DNA from: Membranipora membranacea
Lineage: Eukaryota > Bryozoa > Gymnolaemata > Cheilostomatida > Membraniporidae
Direction: 5' to 3'
NCBI GenBank assembly: GCA_914767715.1
Contig: OU612068.1
Coordinates: 26,660,001-26,724,000 of the forward strand
Length of the DNA stretch: 64,000 bases
The notes beneath the pieces were generated by a model, which did no database searches, was not told where the DNA came from, and was given only the letters and a program-made list of their open reading frames with translations. The first letter of the stretch is position 1; each line of letters opens with the position of its first letter. The position numbers were made by a program, and so were the translations under genes. Shown here one piece after another: positions 14,901 to 24,400 of the stretch.

Positions 14901-17900
14901 ACAGAATGAGATAATTTCAATTAGTATAATGTGAGAGAGCTGGCCATAAATCAAAACTCTCCAGACTTCTTAAGTACAGTGAAACCTTCTGGATATTTGT
15001 CAGACCTTTGCAGAGATCAATTTTAGGAGTATCAGGCTTTTCTGGAGAAATATTTGCACACCAGCGCTCATTGTCAAACCTGGTTAGACTTGAATGCATG
15101 AATGAGAGCAATAGTCTTGTTAGCCTATATAGTGACTGTGTTAAATTGAACATCAATAGATCCGCCAGATGTTTCTCATAGAAGAATAGATTGCCAAGAA
15201 TTCCAGCTGGTACCAGGGAAAATGATTGCAGGTAAATACTTAACCTAACCGCAAGGGGTGATAGTTGCAGTGTGACTTCTACTTTCATTAGCATTGGACA
15301 CCGCATTTGTACCAAAAAGGGACCAACTGGCCATGATCCAGTATATTGATAATGGGTCAGGAGTGGTGTTAATGTTTTTGGTTCAACACAGCACTAAAAA
15401 GTGAATCCGCAAACGGATATCTCAAGCAATGGATGTTATTATGATATATGCTATGATATCATGATATATACCAAGGTGAAAGTAACCAGCCCTATTCTCT
15501 AAGCCCTAGTCTCGACAAAAGATATAATCTTACTATATGCCCTATTATACTGACATTATTTAGCAGTAATCACTTTTTATATAAGAAGCTAGTAATGCCA
15601 GCCAGCATCGTGTCAGCAGTTGTAATGAGATATTGCTGCTGCATTTATAAGATGATTGCACACATCAGCTTTTAATAAAGGATTTGCTGAGCTTCATATC
15701 GCTGCTTATACAGTCATGATAAAAAAGGTTCAATAACTGACTAAGCAATGTAATAAAGCAGTAAAGATGAAAGTAATTCCAAATTGATTTGTTTCAGATA
15801 GCTAAGTTTTACTATCTAGGAAGCTTTGAATGAAGAAGGTCTTGGGCAGGAGTATATGGGTTGCAGTAAACATGATGAGAACGCTCTCTATGGATGTGCT
15901 TAACCAGAACTAAAAGCACCATATTATTATGGGAAATGAGAAAATATGATGCATAAACTTTTGAAGTGTCTACTTCGATTTATTCTTTGTTTGATTGGAT
16001 TGTGAGGGTTTTGACATGAGTTATTTGTGGAGAAGGTGATTTGTGTTTGTGACAATTTTATTGACATAGTGGAGTGAGTGAGTCTCATGAGAGTTTTGTT
16101 TTCGAATGTTACGAAGCTAGGATGTTAGAATATTACGAGGCTGGGATCTTACGATGCTAGGAAGTATCGATGCTATGATGTTACGATGCAAGCACAGAGT
16201 AAGAATATATCCTTACTATGTGATGCAAGTAAAGGTCTGGAACGTTTCCGGCACCGCCATATTTCTTTTACAAGGCAAATACCAGACAAAATGTGTTAAC
16301 CCGTCAAGACATTTTTAGGTATGCCCTCTTCCCACCATATTGACTAGGTGAAGGAACTCAGATGTCTGATGGTGAGAGAAGGCAGGTAAGAGAAGCTAAC
16401 CAAGTAGAGAGTATCGTGTGAATTTTATGTGAGTTCTGGTGCTGGGAAAAATAATCAGCCCCCAGTTTGCATGATTGGCTTGAGCGATGACCATGGTCTG
16501 ATTCCTACAACTTCCCCGATGACAGGGACAGGCTGGTGCGCCTGTCTAAGGTCGGTCCTAGACTATGTTTGGTCCATTTTCCTGCATTCGGAGTCGCTCC
16601 CGATCCACTGGTTACGCCACGTGACCAGTGGAAGGGAGCAACTGGAATGCAGGCAATTGGATTAAACTTGATCTAGGTTGGTCCCTACATTTCTGAGGGA
16701 GGGTTCTCAGCAATCAATCCAACACAGAAGTATCAGATACTGGCACACTTACTGTATAATATTCTTAAGTTTGACTTACCAGAGCTTGGTTGATCTCATT
16801 AGTGTCATCCCCAGGAAATGGAGTAAATATCGCCAACGCCACGCAGTTTGCAAATATAGTGAAGAGTATAACATATTCAAACACAGTGTGTAAAAGAGTT
16901 AAGGAAAGGTTCTTTTTCGTTATTCCACCAAGTTCTATATTACCAAATCAGGCGGATTTACTATCATGGCAAAAAACATGTTGGGTTTTAAAACAAAACA
17001 AGAACTATTTCTCATTAAATTTCACTGGCAATATTGGTAAGGACTACATTCCCTAAATATTTGGTGAGATTTGCGCCCATGACTAGTGATCGGTCAAAAT
17101 TTCATCGCCACCATGATTTAACAGGGTTCGGGAATAGAGCTGAGCAAAATGTTACGGTACTACATGGGTAGACTAATTAGGAATACTGAAGTAAGTTGCA
17201 CAATTAGCACTGGCAGCAGTAGTAAATTAATGGGCTTTTAGTGGGGCAACTTGACCGAGGTGCAATGTGGGTGCTGACAACACCACCTGTATGCGGTATC
17301 GCCTACAGAATGTGAAGTCACAAAGTACCGTGTGGGTTGGCGACGACGTGTGAGGCTTTCCTAATTTGTTTGTACCGTAAGATCTCATGGTCAGGTGAAG
17401 AAGAGACTGTTGCAATGCCTTCAGAAAACAATTTATAGTTCTTGTCTTATTGAGTAACTCCCACCTCAACTAGCCTGCTGAGTATTCCTCAAGAGCAGAA
17501 ATTGCTGCCAATTTATTGAATCACCACTTGATTTATTGCAACAGAGGCTTGATTGTTGACCCATATGGTTTGCAAATTGGGCGCTGACTAGACGAATTTT
17601 CCCAGGTTTCAGATATTGAGGATGGTTTAAAATGAACTGACAGAGAAATTGGACAAACCACAGGTTACTCTTCTACCAGGTTAAGACATCAATCACATTA
17701 CCGACAATTAGGCAGCATAACCCACTTTTAGGCCTTTGAATCTATTAACATGTATATATAAATCTTGCAACCAGTTTCTAAATCCCGAAGGCAATCATTC
17801 GTGATGAAAGATGACCTGAAACCGATTTTCGTATTTTAGAGCTGATAACTATGGAATGATGTCATCAGGTCCCATTGCACTGGAAATACAGATAATAACA

Positions 17901-18409
17901 TCATATTTGGTGCTGAAAACCAACTGACATCATACTGAAAGCATCGCCACCGTTTTCAAAAGGCTTACATCCTTTTATCCTGGTCGTTTGGTGTTAACAA
18001 CGTCAGATAACAATATGCATGGCTCTTTATAGAAGCGATAATGCATGCTGGCGCATCCTCTCCTTCAAATTGATTTTCTCCTGTAAAATTTTGAAGTTCC
18101 TTCTGACATGAGGTTGAGGCTGATAATCAAAACTATCAGGTCTAATGGTAGTAATAAAAGGATATGTGTGTTCGACCATCCGCACACAGGCTTTTCTGAT
18201 GGGATTGGTGAGCGTACAGCATAGAAGCACCTTTGGTTCTTTGTCATCTTTGTTGGCCTGCCGACGCTGCTGAGCCCTCTTTCTTGAGAGAGCCGCTGCC
18301 GCAGCGCTAGCAGCGTCTGTTGGCGGCTGAACCCCTGCCACCTTTCCTTTTGATGTGTTCAACTGTGCCACTGACAGAGCATTCTCCCACGCAGTGCTAA
18401 GCTTGGTAT
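395..18409 (-). CDS. CACNA1-like: Voltage-gated calcium channel alpha1 subunit, Cav1-like (5' part; domains I-II)
   Basis: Pore-forming subunit of a plasma-membrane voltage-gated Ca2+ channel. I assembled fifteen minus-strand exons by splice signals and phase: 18409-18166, 16885-16780, 11307-11168, 10628-10516, 10097-9945, 9254-9034, 8696-8593, 7669-7554, 6515-6480, 5857-5779, 5024-4864, 4523-4298, 1744-1534, 1135-875, 534-395. Every junction keeps the frame (2311 bp, about 770 residues). The reading contains IS1-IS6, the I-II linker with the beta-subunit-binding (AID) motif, IIS1-IIS6 and the start of the II-III linker. Pore-loop glutamates are present in domain I (TMEGWT) and domain II (LTGEDWN), as in high-voltage-activated Cav channels and unlike the DEKA ring of Nav. 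The N-terminal block, IS1 and IIS5 resemble Cav1 (L-type) more than Cav2. It is partial at both ends: the initiator exon was not identified upstream, and domains III-IV are off the left edge. Confidence 0.95.
875..1135 (-). CDS. CACNA1-like: Cav exon: domain II selectivity filter and IIS6
   Basis: The exon opens with [20 protein letters not shown], whose Glu is the domain II selectivity residue. Next is IIS6 ([32 protein letters not shown]) and a charged linker start ([17 protein letters not shown]). It is 87 codons, phase 0 at both ends. Confidence 0.95.
1534..1744 (-). CDS. CACNA1-like: Cav exon: IIS5 and domain II pore helix
   Basis: The reading runs [20 protein letters not shown], then [20 protein letters not shown] and GGKF, almost the Cav1 consensus for IIS5, and then the pore helix up to [14 protein letters not shown]. 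The donor GTGAGA is weak but gives the correct phase-0 join. Confidence 0.95.
2169..2294. repeat. Dispersed repeat (copy 1)
   Basis: About 125 bp that recurs in inverted orientation at 40763-40890. Shared blocks are GGTCATGCCTCG, CTCAATCCACATGATCAAAG and GACACTGAATTTCAGCAAC. A third fragment lies at 3480-3503. It lies in a Cav intron. There is no coding capacity; it is probably a short non-autonomous transposon. Confidence 0.7.
4298..4523 (-). CDS. CACNA1-like: Cav exon: IIS2-IIS4
   Basis: The exon contains IIS2 ([20 protein letters not shown]), IIS3 ([17 protein letters not shown]) and IIS4 ([16 protein letters not shown]) with regularly spaced Arg/Lys. The donor is GTTAGT, leaving in phase 2. 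Confidence 0.95.
4864..5024 (-). CDS. CACNA1-like: Cav exon: IIS1
   Basis: A basic pre-S1 segment ([18 protein letters not shown]) leads into [20 protein letters not shown] then [15 protein letters not shown]. KSQxFYW and LNTxxLSTEHY are signatures of Cav domain II S1. Confidence 0.95.
5779..5857 (-). CDS. CACNA1-like: Cav exon: distal I-II linker
   Basis: Two bases, 25 codons and two bases, encoding an acidic then basic stretch ([14 protein letters not shown], then RIHGRFHKQ). Acceptor TGTAG, donor GTAAGT. The phases join the micro-exon and the IIS1 exon exactly. The sequence itself is poorly conserved, so the call rests on phase, splice sites and position. Confidence 0.8.
5901..5931. repeat. 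(AT)n microsatellite
   Basis: An uninterrupted AT dinucleotide run in a Cav intron. A G run lies at 6263-6278 and a C run near 9810. Confidence 0.9.
6480..6515 (-). CDS. CACNA1-like: Cav micro-exon: acidic I-II linker
   Basis: This 36-bp exon enters and leaves in phase 1 (acceptor TTTCAG, donor GTAAGT). It encodes [11 protein letters not shown] just after the AID. Its length is a multiple of three, so skipping it would keep the frame; it may be an alternative cassette. Confidence 0.8.
7554..7669 (-). CDS. CACNA1-like: Cav exon: I-II linker with AID (beta-subunit binding)
   Basis: After [20 protein letters not shown] comes [18 protein letters not shown]. This matches the alpha-interaction domain consensus (QQxExxLxGYxxWIxxxE) that binds the guanylate-kinase-like groove of Cav beta. 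Only the first Gln is replaced, by Lys. The Tyr, Trp and Ile that contact beta are all present, so the channel should assemble with a beta subunit. It leaves in phase 1. Confidence 0.95.
8593..8696 (-). CDS. CACNA1-like: Cav exon: segment IS6
   Basis: The reading is [20 protein letters not shown] then [15 protein letters not shown], the conserved IS6 activation-gate helix of Cav channels with its pore-lining Asn. It leaves in phase 2 at GTATGT. Confidence 0.95.
9034..9254 (-). CDS. CACNA1-like: Cav exon: domain I turret and pore loop
   Basis: A Cys-rich turret (four Cys before the pore) leads to [20 protein letters not shown] and [12 protein letters not shown]. The Glu in TMEGWT is the domain I selectivity-filter residue of calcium channels. 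The exon starts after a TGTAG acceptor and ends in phase 0 at GTGAGT. Confidence 0.95.
9945..10097 (-). CDS. CACNA1-like: Cav exon: IS4-S5 linker and IS5
   Basis: The exon encodes the S4-S5 linker ([20 protein letters not shown]) and IS5 ([20 protein letters not shown]), followed by the start of the extracellular turret with a Cys and an NET N-glycosylation sequon (HFTCRNETT). It enters in phase 1 and leaves in phase 1. Confidence 0.95.
10516..10628 (-). CDS. CACNA1-like: Cav exon: IS3 end and IS4 voltage sensor
   Basis: The reading goes from [19 protein letters not shown] into [18 protein letters not shown]. Its arginines at every third position mark the IS4 gating helix. The acceptor is TTTACAG at the upstream end, chosen because it restores the phase-2 join. 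The donor is GTAAGT. Confidence 0.95.
11168..11307 (-). CDS. CACNA1-like: Cav exon: IS2-IS3
   Basis: The acceptor TTGCAG is followed by [20 protein letters not shown] (IS2), [17 protein letters not shown] (linker) and [10 protein letters not shown] (IS3). The conserved acidic and Asn-Asp positions of S2 and S3 are present. The exon enters in phase 0 and leaves in phase 2 at GTAAGT. The style resembles invertebrate Cav1 channels. Confidence 0.95.
11308..16779. other. Large Cav intron between IS1 and IS2
   Basis: This 5.5-kb GT-AG intron holds no exon I can join in phase. It contains a 117-bp foldback element at 16559-16675. Minus-strand open frames at 13886-14290 and 14917-15315 lack recognisable domains and are not called genes. 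Confidence 0.6.
16559..16675. mobile_element. Foldback MITE, family M1 (copy in Cav intron)
   Basis: A 117-bp imperfect palindrome with ends TAGACTATGTTTGG and AAACTTGATCTA. The internal arms carry CCTGCATTC and its complement GAATGCAGG. The flanks GGTCGGTCC and GGTTGGTCC are similar and may be a target-site duplication. Related copies are at 34397-34456, 39358-39448, 45737-45960, 56076-56192 and 57839-57967. Confidence 0.8.
16780..16885 (-). CDS. CACNA1-like: Cav exon: segment IS1
   Basis: Thirty-five codons plus one base. The exon contains [20 protein letters not shown], the IS1 helix with its hallmark FANCVAL, followed by an acidic extracellular loop ([11 protein letters not shown]). It ends in phase 0 at a GTAAGT donor. 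Confidence 0.95.
16886..18165 (-). other. U12-type (AT-AC) intron in the Cav gene
   Basis: On the minus strand this 1280-bp intron begins ATATCCTTTT at 18165, matching the U12 donor consensus, and ends in AC at 16886. The branch-point consensus TTCCTTAAC occurs exactly (plus coordinates 16898-16906), about 13 nt from the 3' end. No GT-AG pair here restores the channel reading. The AT-AC junction joins phase 2 to phase 2 and gives the expected VEHTVFEY at the entry to IS1. AT-AC introns are known in vertebrate sodium- and calcium-channel alpha genes. Confidence 0.9.
18166..18409 (-). CDS. CACNA1-like: Cav exon: N-terminal cytoplasmic tail up to IS1
   Basis: The exon follows a minus-strand acceptor (poly-T then GCAG) and enters in phase 1. 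It reads [16 protein letters not shown], then an Ala-rich run, a basic cluster ([10 protein letters not shown]), and [13 protein letters not shown], the conserved block just before IS1 of Cav1/Cav2. It ends in phase 2 at an AT-AC donor. An in-frame ATG at 18422 lies in the upstream intron tract and is probably not the start, because a good acceptor intervenes. At least one more 5' exon is expected. Confidence 0.9.
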
Positions 18410-21400
18410 CTGCAAAAAACAAAAGAGTAAAACAACCATCATTATTAGGCTCGCCATCTAACAGTTTAACTTAACAGACCACAGAATCTACAGAAAGAAA
18501 ATGATGAAGGTGGATTTCAATTCTCATAATTATCTTGTTCAAAACAGTCAAAATTGGTTAGTTGACTTATTATTGCTAACTCAATTTACATGCTGACCTA
18601 AGCATTCATTCTACCCATTATTGAGAGAAAATTTTCTTGGAATTGTGAGACAGACAGACAGAGAGGGGTGACAGCATAAAATTGATCAGGTACCAAATGA
18701 AGGTGAAGTTCATCAATGGACTAGTGACACTTTGGGTATGGTATTATCTGTGTTGCCTCATGCCTCATACAACCTCAGCTTATATTAAGGATTGAAATGA
18801 CATGAGTTTGAAAAGCTCACAAAGATACAGGGCGAAGATGGCATAACATATCATACTAAAGTCGCCTCTGAGTATCACAAGAATTCTATAACCTGGCACC
18901 CCAGAATTCCACGAAACGCTGAGCATACCATCAAATTTGAGAATGGCATCTGGAAGTGACCCACTTGACAATACAAAGATCAGCCTCCTGATTGTACATT
19001 CTGATGCCTTGCGTTGTGTAATATAGCCTTTAAATTTACAAAGTACCAGCCACTGGCATCAACAGAATAACATGGTAGGCCTACTTGACAATCCGGCAAA
19101 TTAATTTAGGTATGAAATGTTAGTTATATTTCAGATCTTCTCAGGGAATACCTCGACAATTAGTCTTGTTGCATCACCATATACAGTGTAGCGTACTACC
19201 AACTAGACCAAAGCCTAAATGGGCTTTCTTAGGGGTTCAATTCAAATCTCCATATCTATGAAAACTCTTCTAAGCCTACGTCAGCATTACCAACACAACC
19301 CAAGTATCAATAACGACCCTGTAATTATCACTCATTGAGTAAATTAGTATTGGAACTATGCGATAATAGTAGAGTCCTGCTACAGGCAGCATATCAATCA
19401 CATAACTATTGAACAGGGAGGTACTATATACAGTCGGCGCTATTTGTTGTTATGAGCCAGTATAGTCAATTTATAACCACAAGTAATTGTTATTATACAA
19501 CCTGCACTCAGCAATAAATAATTAGAAGAATTTCTCTACAACAGGAAAAACATCAAAAGTAGGCCTGCCGGATATGCTGGTGATCATAGGCAAGGCCATA
19601 TAATAATAAAATTGCTTAGGAGGTTTTGGGAACACTAAATCTTTATATGCAGAACAAAAATGCGGACTGTCGTATTTTGGCTGTTCCAGCATCTTGACTT
19701 ACGTCTATGCACATTATCTCAATGCCGATCAGCTGGTAAATAATATTATGGTGATTTAATGAAAGGGCTTATCACTTTCCCTGTCTCATCAAAGGTGCAC
19801 AGCTGCTAACGGTTCCTCGAATTTTATGACAGATATTAGCACATTAACACCCTGGCCTAAGGACGATTACTTCACCTTGAACTGGTATAGTTCAGGTGGG
19901 GAGAACCCGATCTTAGAGGGAAACCATCAAGGTTAAATGTTATAGCAAGCTTACAAAACAGGATCAGTCAATGCCTGAAGGAAAATTGCCGACTTATGTT
20001 CACACAGGCAGCTAAGTATGACAGATGATAGCATTAGGTACACAATATCCCAGTAGTGCTGACAGCATTAGCAAACAAGTATTGATTTGCTTTCCTTGTG
20101 TTTTCACTTATAGTCCTATACTTTGTCTCCTCTGAATTATGGCATACTTAATACTGTTCAAATCTATATATCTTGTAGGTACCAACATTTAGTTATTGTA
20201 ATTTTTTTGTAATAAGAAGTGATTATCATGAACTTGATCAAAGCTGACAATCACAAAGATATTTTCAGGTGTTTTGATGTGGGCTTTTGTAAATCAATGA
20301 ATTCCTTCGGGTTAGTAGACTGACCAGTCTCCAATCCCCAGGACTGGGGCATTATGGGGTCAAGTCCTCTAGTGTTGTTTACGAAAGCATGGCCTAAAGC
20401 CATTTAGTTGATGGCTATGGTACAAACCATTACATTAATAATCACTTAGGACTATGTCGAGACACACAACTTACTGTCGAAGGTCGTGAATATTCCATAA
20501 GCATAATATGGGCAATTTTTTCTGGGAAAATCCATGCTTACCAGTAGAAAGCTGACAATTGAGTTGACCAAATTATATTGGATAGGCCTAAGCAAATGAT
20601 GGACAATATCAATATCACATAGAGATACTCATATACCTTCTGCAAAAGGACAAGCAACCAGAGTGCCAGTCACTAGTAACGCTGGTGTAGCCTACACTTG
20701 GCCAGTCAGCAAGAGTGTTAAACAGGACTGGTCTAATTAGCATAGTTTTGCGGTTTTGAGGTGTCCAACCTTCATGACATTGCGGACTTGTCCATCTAAT
20801 ACAAAGACTTAAGTTAGGAGTTCAAGTGATGAGCAGAAAATTCTTTGGACCTTCAATATACCAAGTCCATTATCAAAATAATCAACTGTAATTGATTCCA
20901 ACCAAACTCCAAATATCGAAAAACGGTGCAGGGAGTCAAAAGTTGATGTTGTAATCACCTAAATGAAAGGTCTATGGATGACTCAGAAGAATTTTTCTTC
21001 TCAATATGGCCTGATAGTCGCAACACCTAACGTTAACAGCGCGAGAAACATTCGCCGATTTTATGCACCTCGCATGCATAGCAACTATGCAGTTGAATAC
21101 GTTGATCACAAACCTGAAACAGATGCTATATCTTTTAACTCACCTGCCATACTGGATTAGAAGCTTCCCTGTATAAAGCACTTCACTTGCACCTAGCCAA
21201 AACAATCCACTTTTGCTATATTGGTTCAGACACTAGCATCGATCAAGTTGGCTGGACCAGAGGCTTTGCGCCTTCTGGTACGAGCAAATGGTAAGATGGA
21301 TGACTCGGGGTTGATCTGTTCCAGATCAGATCTAGATCTGCAAGTCGTTGTAAGAAGTTTGCATTTGTTTAGCGCACAGTTGAGTTAATAAATATGTATG

Positions 21401-24400
21401 CTGTATCCCAGAGATAGCTAGTGGTAGTGAGGATCAGTTCATAGCCAACCACAATGACAGTCCCGGCTAATCTGGTTGGTGTTGGTAATTCAGCTAGTTC
21501 TCAGTAATTAACCAGCAAGGACATATATTATTATGTCATCCTTGCAAATTGAGAAGTTGCAAGCCAGTGATCACAGGTTACAACTCATATGCATTATAGC
21601 AACAGTGTATAGTCATTCATTAAATATGAGACCAGTTGGTATAATGGTTTCAGTTACTCTTCAACTCTACTCCTTCCTTCTACTGCCTGTCTTGTTGTTG
21701 CTGTGACTGACTGTGGTTTTGTTGTGTATAGCCTGAGGCTGGTTGCAGATCAATTACCATTTACTAACTTCTCTCTACTAGTACTAGTCTCTTTTTGTCC
21801 TACAGTCCTATGACATTTCACAAGGTCACTTCAGAAAATTCTTTAAAGATTTGAGCAAGGCCTTCAATGCTGAGAGCAAATAGTAAGAGATGAGAAGAAC
21901 ACTTGTAAACACTATCCAGTCATACATGTGAATATTATCAACACTCTTGTCTTTTTTTCCCAGGTGCACAGAACATTAAACTTCCGGTGTGATTAAGACC
22001 CCTTTTGATTATCTGTCTGATTCACACAATACACTTGTTAGATATTATGAGATATATATTGTCAATCTGTGCTAATAGGAATGTTTGAGCCTAAACTTAT
22101 AGATTGGGCATTTGTGACATGTCATGTAGTAATGCTACTGCATATAAATCGGGTCATTTGTTCGATATTGCAGTATGCACAATCGAAGTTTATGACTGGA
22201 ATTTCCTGGGCGTTAGTCAAAACCTTTTACACACTGGGAATTCCCAGGAGATTTTTGCAAGCAACTGTGTTGATTTTGTTTTATCAGTTAGCCAGGGACT
22301 AATAATTAATCACTGTGGATGTTTGTTTGACTAAGCTTCAATTGAAATTACAACCTAAGTAAAGCTGTCATTTCAGGCTAGGATGAAACAAGGAAAAGCT
22401 GGCAAACAAGAATAACAGATCTCTGAATGGTGCCATATCTTCTTAGTTGGTTAGTAGTACACAATTTGATGTATGCGCCAACATGTTTACCACATCACAC
22501 TCTCCATTGTTGCATCAATGAACTTAACCTTTCATTGGTTTAGTTCATTGGTTGCATGGAGCGCTACGCATGATGTTAAAAATCACTTCACTTGTGTCGC
22601 CACCTATTCCAGGCCTTTTTCCAGACCTGGATGTAACTAGTACACATGCCGGCCTTTGAGATCTGACAAGCCGGAAAATGATAATTGCCTATGTAAAAGA
22701 CGCTTTTTACGTCTCAATCTCCTCATTAAGTGAATTTTTCCAATGAGTGCTATCTGATAACAGCATCCCAAGGATTGATGTTGACAAGGCTTTTCTATAG
22801 GATTGATTGATATAAATGTCACAGAGTTGTCCTCTCTTGTCGATTGGCAGAACAACTCCGTGCTTATTATTGTAAAGAAGAATATTTATGCCTAATCAGT
22901 TAGCAGTTGATGGTAATAGCTTGAGGTCAATGTTGATGCTGGACAATGCGTGAATCTTAGATACAAGTGAACGGTCACCAACATAACATCCGTTAAATAT
23001 GCTGTAACTTGATTGAAAACTTGTGGTGTATTTTGCAGCTCCCCCACCAACCAAAAACTGTGAAGTGTGGAAAAATAAATGGGCAACAGTTTCTCAATCT
23101 GATGAACCATTATCAACGGTCTGGGTGGACTTGGCATGTATTACTCTATGCAACACCCAATCAATTACTGGAAGCACCTTCCTCACGTTATAGATCTCAT
23201 GTCAGTTTCTGACCTCAATATTAGTCATTCATCAATTATGGTCAACTTGATCCAACAACAACAACCAGGAAACGTATATTATCAAGAGCTGTATCTCATA
23301 GTTACCAACATAGTAGAAACGCAATCACCGGTTGTATAAACAACATTTTTTCTCTTTTTGTTGACATGTCATCAATTAGCAATATTTGTTATGTTAGATT
23401 AGTCACAACAATTGAAAGAATGCTAAGATGGTCATGGATGAATTGGTAGTAATGTGAATAAGGGGATCGTTGTTTGCAGTGTGTACTCTTGGTTGCACAA
23501 CTCCGACCAGTCTATAATCAAAACAATAGGCCTCATTACACAGGAGAATAGTGCCTTTGACGTACTAGATCCCTGCAGACTTGGTAGACCTCTACTACGG
23601 TGGACACTATTGTATAAAACCTAAAAGACAAGGCAATCAGTCTGGAAGCAGATGTCTATGTAAAGCCAACTAATATGAAGGAATAAAGGGAGATAATTTC
23701 CTTTAATATTAATGATAACCCTACAACTTGAGGCATCTACCCATTTGTGGTTGTTTCGGTGGTTATTTTCGGTAGAGGTCACAGTGTGACACATACCTGT
23801 ATTTTGACAGGTATATAAAGGGCGCTTGTAGTTATCATCGTATCTGAGTGTCAGACTAGAACACCTGCCTGTCATCCTTGTTTATGACTTTTGCTCTTTG
23901 AATAGCCAGAAGTACAAATTATGAATCCAAAGTGGGCTGGTGATGAGAGGTCAGTTACATCATGTTATTTTTTTGCCGTATGCCCATGATATGCAGGGCA
24001 CAGGCTGACACAATGTTTCATTTCCCTAATCACTCTCCTAAGTGGTGCTTCATTTGTTTAAGTATAAATATTTTGGCTATTTATTTCCCATCAATGGCAT
24101 AACTTTACCAGATAGACTTCCTAACAATATAGGAGTAGCCTCTCCTAGCTAAGGATCAGTGTGTTTGCCCTGTATTTTATCTTGAAGAGCTATCAAGAGA
24201 AGGAGTCGGTCAAGGAGTTTAGCTACTCCACTTCACAACTGGATGTTTCGTTGAACTCATTCATCAACTAAATTGACCAGCCAGACAAGAACCATTTTGG
24301 CAAATATGTTAAAGTACTTATTCATCTCCAGTGCCTGTATATAATGTTAATATTCTCAGAGTAACTGCTCAAAGGCACACAAAATTAGAGATTATTATTA

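Noticed and set aside
13886-15315. Two minus-strand open frames of 134 and 132 codons in the large Cav intron.
   Set aside because: No domain, no fit to channel splice phases, and composition like intronic DNA.
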